From an uncultured Bacteroidales bacterium (lineage in GTDB: Bacteria; Bacteroidota; Bacteroidia; Bacteroidales; UBA932): a stretch of 64,000 bases of DNA. Each line of letters begins with the position of its first letter. Position 1 is the stretch's first letter. The notes beneath the pieces were generated by a model. The model had not been told where the DNA came from. It did no database searches and worked only from the letters and a program-made list of their open reading frames with translations. Location: contig CAKVCK010000013.1 of the NCBI GenBank assembly GCA_934725575.1, positions 1 to 64,000 of the forward strand, in the 5' to 3' direction. The position numbers were made by a program, and so were the translations under genes. Below are positions 61,855-64,000 of this stretch, piece by piece.

Positions 61855-63576
61855 ATGTCCGAAACGGATTATATGTTCCCGACCTCCAAAAAGGAGGTTG
61901 AAGCCTTAGGGTGGGACTACATCGACATCATCCTTTTCACGGGTGATGCCTTTGTGGACCACCCTTCTTTCGGCACGGCCTGCATAGCCCGCTGGCTTCA
62001 GCATTTCGGCTACCGGGTCGCTGTCGTTCCGCAGCCTAACTGGAGGGATGACCTCAGGGATTTTAAGAAGTTAGGCGCTCCGAGGCTCTATTTCGGAGTG
62101 AACGCCGGTGCTATGGATTCGATGGTGAACCACTACACTGCCGGCAAGCGTCTACGTCACGATGACGCCTACACGCCGGAAGGCAAGGCCGGACAGAGGC
62201 CGGATTATGCGGTCAGTGTCTATACGAACATATTAAAAAAACTCTATCCCGATGTTCCGGTCATCATCGGGGGAGTCGAGGCTTCGCTCCGTCGGCTTAC
62301 CCATTATGACTATTGGAAAGATGAACTTGTTCCGTCCATATTGCAGTGGTGCAAGGCTGACTACCTTTGCTACGGGATGGGGGAGAAGCCGATGTTGGAA
62401 CTGACGAGAGCCATTGAGGCGCAGAGGAATATTCATGAAATACATAGGATCCAGCAGATCGCTTTCCTTATGAGCGGAAAGTGGAAGGTCAAGGAGCCGT
62501 TGGTGCTTCATTCGTTCGAGGAGTGCAAGAAGGATAAGAAGGCGTTCGCCGAGAACTTTCATCTGATTGAGACTCACGCCAATATGATGCATCCGGCGAC
62601 GATCGTCGAGCCTGTCGGGAATGGTTATGTGCAGATCAATCCGCCATATTCACCGTCCACGACCGAGGAGATGGATTCGTTCTGGGACCTGCCTTTCACC
62701 AAGTTGCCGCATCCGCGCTACAAGGGGAAGAGGATCCCGGCCTATGACATGATCAAGGATTCCATCATCACTCACCGAGGGTGCTTCGGAGGATGTAATT
62801 TCTGCACCATCGCCGCGCATCAGGGTAAGTTCATCCAGTCCCGTTCGCAGGAGTCCATAGTCGCTGAGGTTAAGAAATTGGCCAAGATGCCAGGCTTTGC
62901 GGGGAATATCTCCGATCTCGGGGCCCCTACGGCCAATATGTATATGATGCGTGGCAAGAACCCGGACCTTTGCGACAAATGCCGCAGGAAATCCTGTCTG
63001 TTTCCGGCTCCGTGTCCGAATATGAACCGCTCTCACAAACAGGTGCTTGAGTTGTACCGGAAGGTCGATGCCGTGCCGGGAATACGCCATTCCTACATCG
63101 GCAGCGGGATCCGTTACGATTTGTTCCTCGATGAGAAAGGCTTTGTGGACGAGACATCCAAGCCTTACCTCAAGACTTTGATTCTTGACCACACTTCCGG
63201 CCGAATGAAGGTGGCTCCGGAACATACCGAGGACAAGGTGCTCCAGTACATCGCCAAGCCGTCTTTCAAGCTCTTTGAGAGATTGCGCTATGAGTTCGAC
63301 AAGATCTGCGCCCAGAACGGACGGCGCACCGGAATCGTTCCATATTTCATCTCCTCGCACCCAGGCTGCACGATGAAGGATATGGAGAACCTGTCCAAAA
63401 ATCCTGCTTTGAAAGGAATATATATGGATCAGGTGCAGGATTTCACACCGACTCCGATGACCACCTCATCCGTGATGTACTACACCGGAATCGATCCTCG
63501 AACGATGAAACCGGTCTTTGTGGAGCGTGATCCGGAGAAGAAGAAGAGGCAGAAATCATTTTTTTTCAGAAAATAG
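61855..63576 (+). CDS. YgiQ family radical SAM protein
   Basis: A 573-residue radical-SAM enzyme of unknown substrate. N-terminal part GWDYIDIILFTGDAFVDHPS and IIGGVEASLRRLTHYDYW, then the 4Fe-4S motif THRGCFGGCNFCTIAAHQG (CxxxCxxC, about 309-316), a secondary Cys cluster CDKCRRKSCLFPAPCPNM and the C-terminal VQDFTPTPMTTSSVMYYTG. Length is at the shorter end for the family but all blocks are present. Co-directional with argS. Confidence 0.92.
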   Translation: MSETDYMFPTSKKEVEALGWDYIDIILFTGDAFVDHPSFGTACIARWLQHFGYRVAVVPQPNWRDDLRDFKKLGAPRLYFGVNAGAMDSMVNHYTAGKRLRHDDAYTPEGKAGQRPDYAVSVYTNILKKLYPDVPVIIGGVEASLRRLTHYDYWKDELVPSILQWCKADYLCYGMGEKPMLELTRAIEAQRNIHEIHRIQQIAFLMSGKWKVKEPLVLHSFEECKKDKKAFAENFHLIETHANMMHPATIVEPVGNGYVQINPPYSPSTTEEMDSFWDLPFTKLPHPRYKGKRIPAYDMIKDSIITHRGCFGGCNFCTIAAHQGKFIQSRSQESIVAEVKKLAKMPGFAGNISDLGAPTANMYMMRGKNPDLCDKCRRKSCLFPAPCPNMNRSHKQVLELYRKVDAVPGIRHSYIGSGIRYDLFLDEKGFVDETSKPYLKTLILDHTSGRMKVAPEHTEDKVLQYIAKPSFKLFERLRYEFDKICAQNGRRTGIVPYFISSHPGCTMKDMENLSKNPALKGIYMDQVQDFTPTPMTTSSVMYYTGIDPRTMKPVFVERDPEKKKRQKSFFFRK

Positions 63577-63654
63577 TTCGCGGATTGCTTCTCAATTCGG
63601 AAAAATGTCTTAATATTGCACCCGAAAACGATAAACAATCTTTATTTGGTTTAT

Positions 63655-64000
63655 ATGAGTATGGCACCAGATCAGAAGAAAAGACACGTGGTAAGCTACG
63701 AGAATATGTCCGAAGCGCTTGCCGCAGCGTTCAATGAGAAATATCCAAGAGGTTTCAGCGACTATCTCCCTGACCTTGTCAAGTATCCAAAACCTGACGG
63801 CACCAGTTTCTATGCTGTTACCGTCGAGACGGATGATTCCATCAACCTTGTGAAGATCAAGGTGAAAACCGATGATGCCGAGGCTCTTGAGAGATGGCTT
63901 GAGGGAGAGGAGGACGCCGAGAACGAGGATGTTGCAGGATCTTCAGCTGACGCTCCGGCCGACACCACCCTTCCGGATGACAACATCTCTCAATACGGCG
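63655..64000 (+). CDS. Conserved Bacteroidales hypothetical protein, 3' end cut by the window
   Basis: The open frame from ATG 63655 (or 63661) runs off the window. It reads MSMAPDQKKRHVVSYENMSE, then AFNEKYPRGFSDYLPDL, FYAVTVETDDSINLVKIKVK and an acidic, Glu/Asp/Ala-rich tail. It has no signal peptide or known motif. Proteins of this pattern (short globular part with acidic tail) are common in Bacteroidales, with unknown role. TAATATTG at 63611-63618 may be its -7 box. Confidence 0.7.
   Translation, partial: MSMAPDQKKRHVVSYENMSEALAAAFNEKYPRGFSDYLPDLVKYPKPDGTSFYAVTVETDDSINLVKIKVKTDDAEALERWLEGEEDAENEDVAGSSADAPADTTLPDDNISQYG

Overview
The window is a 64 kb piece of a Bacteroidota chromosome, almost certainly Bacteroidales from a gut or similar host-associated habitat. 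The signs are a SusC-type receptor, a short RpoD of the Bacteroidetes kind, secreted glycoside hydrolases (GH78, GH20), ATP-type PEP carboxykinase, the ZapA/RNase Y neighbourhood, and promoters of the Bacteroidetes form TTTG-N20-TAnnTTTG (four found, all with exactly 20 bp spacing). GC is roughly 53-55% by eye. I cannot name the genus. No tRNA, rRNA, CRISPR array, intact insertion sequence or prophage was seen.

Layout. 1-7.5 kb: truncated SusC, a GSCFA protein, then a secreted cluster of outer-membrane barrel, 5'-nucleotidase-like lipoprotein and alpha-L-rhamnosidase. 7.8-13.7 kb: COG0523 metallochaperone, small coiled-coil gene plus zapA, a candidate 6S-like RNA, RNase Y and DsbD. 13.9-22.6 kb: fructokinase, a decayed BlaI-like gene, then a leftward run of zeta-like kinase, TldD, TldE, SlyD, GT2 and TrkA, with a TIGR02757 protein upstream. 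22.6-31.8 kb: two POT transporters, a frameshifted LMW phosphatase, HD protein, CrcB, PckA, RecQ. 31.9-38.7 kb: MBL hydrolase, MtaB, FolB, RsmI-like methylase, alkaline phosphatase, GH20. 38.8-48.7 kb: an Rpn-type nuclease with a lost ATG, and a tight six-gene leftward operon (M28 peptidase, MsbA-like ABC exporter, CBM9-like, VanZ-like, golvesin-domain protein, CyuA-like desulfidase). 48.7-64 kb: TPR protein with a WalJ-like hydrolase, BtuF-like lipoprotein, MalY-like aminotransferase, DnaN with a DnaQ-like exonuclease, DegP, RpoD, ArgS, YgiQ and a partial conserved protein.

The genes are mostly core; the unusual content is in the DNA between and within them. (1) The hexamer GAATAT/ATATTC is strongly over-represented on both strands (51 sites hand-counted in 15 kb, about nine times expectation) and overrides codon choice. 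(2) Five intergenic hairpins share an 8-nt loop CACGTTAC on stems of unrelated sequence, all in convergent gene gaps and all oriented so that the upstream gene's transcript reads the same loop. (3) A REP-like palindrome occurs seven times, three times inside reading frames (two in dsbD, one in tldE). (4) A second, GC-rich long-inverted-repeat element occurs once in an intergenic gap and once in frame inside mtaB. Together these show active small palindromic elements shaping both intergenic DNA and proteins.
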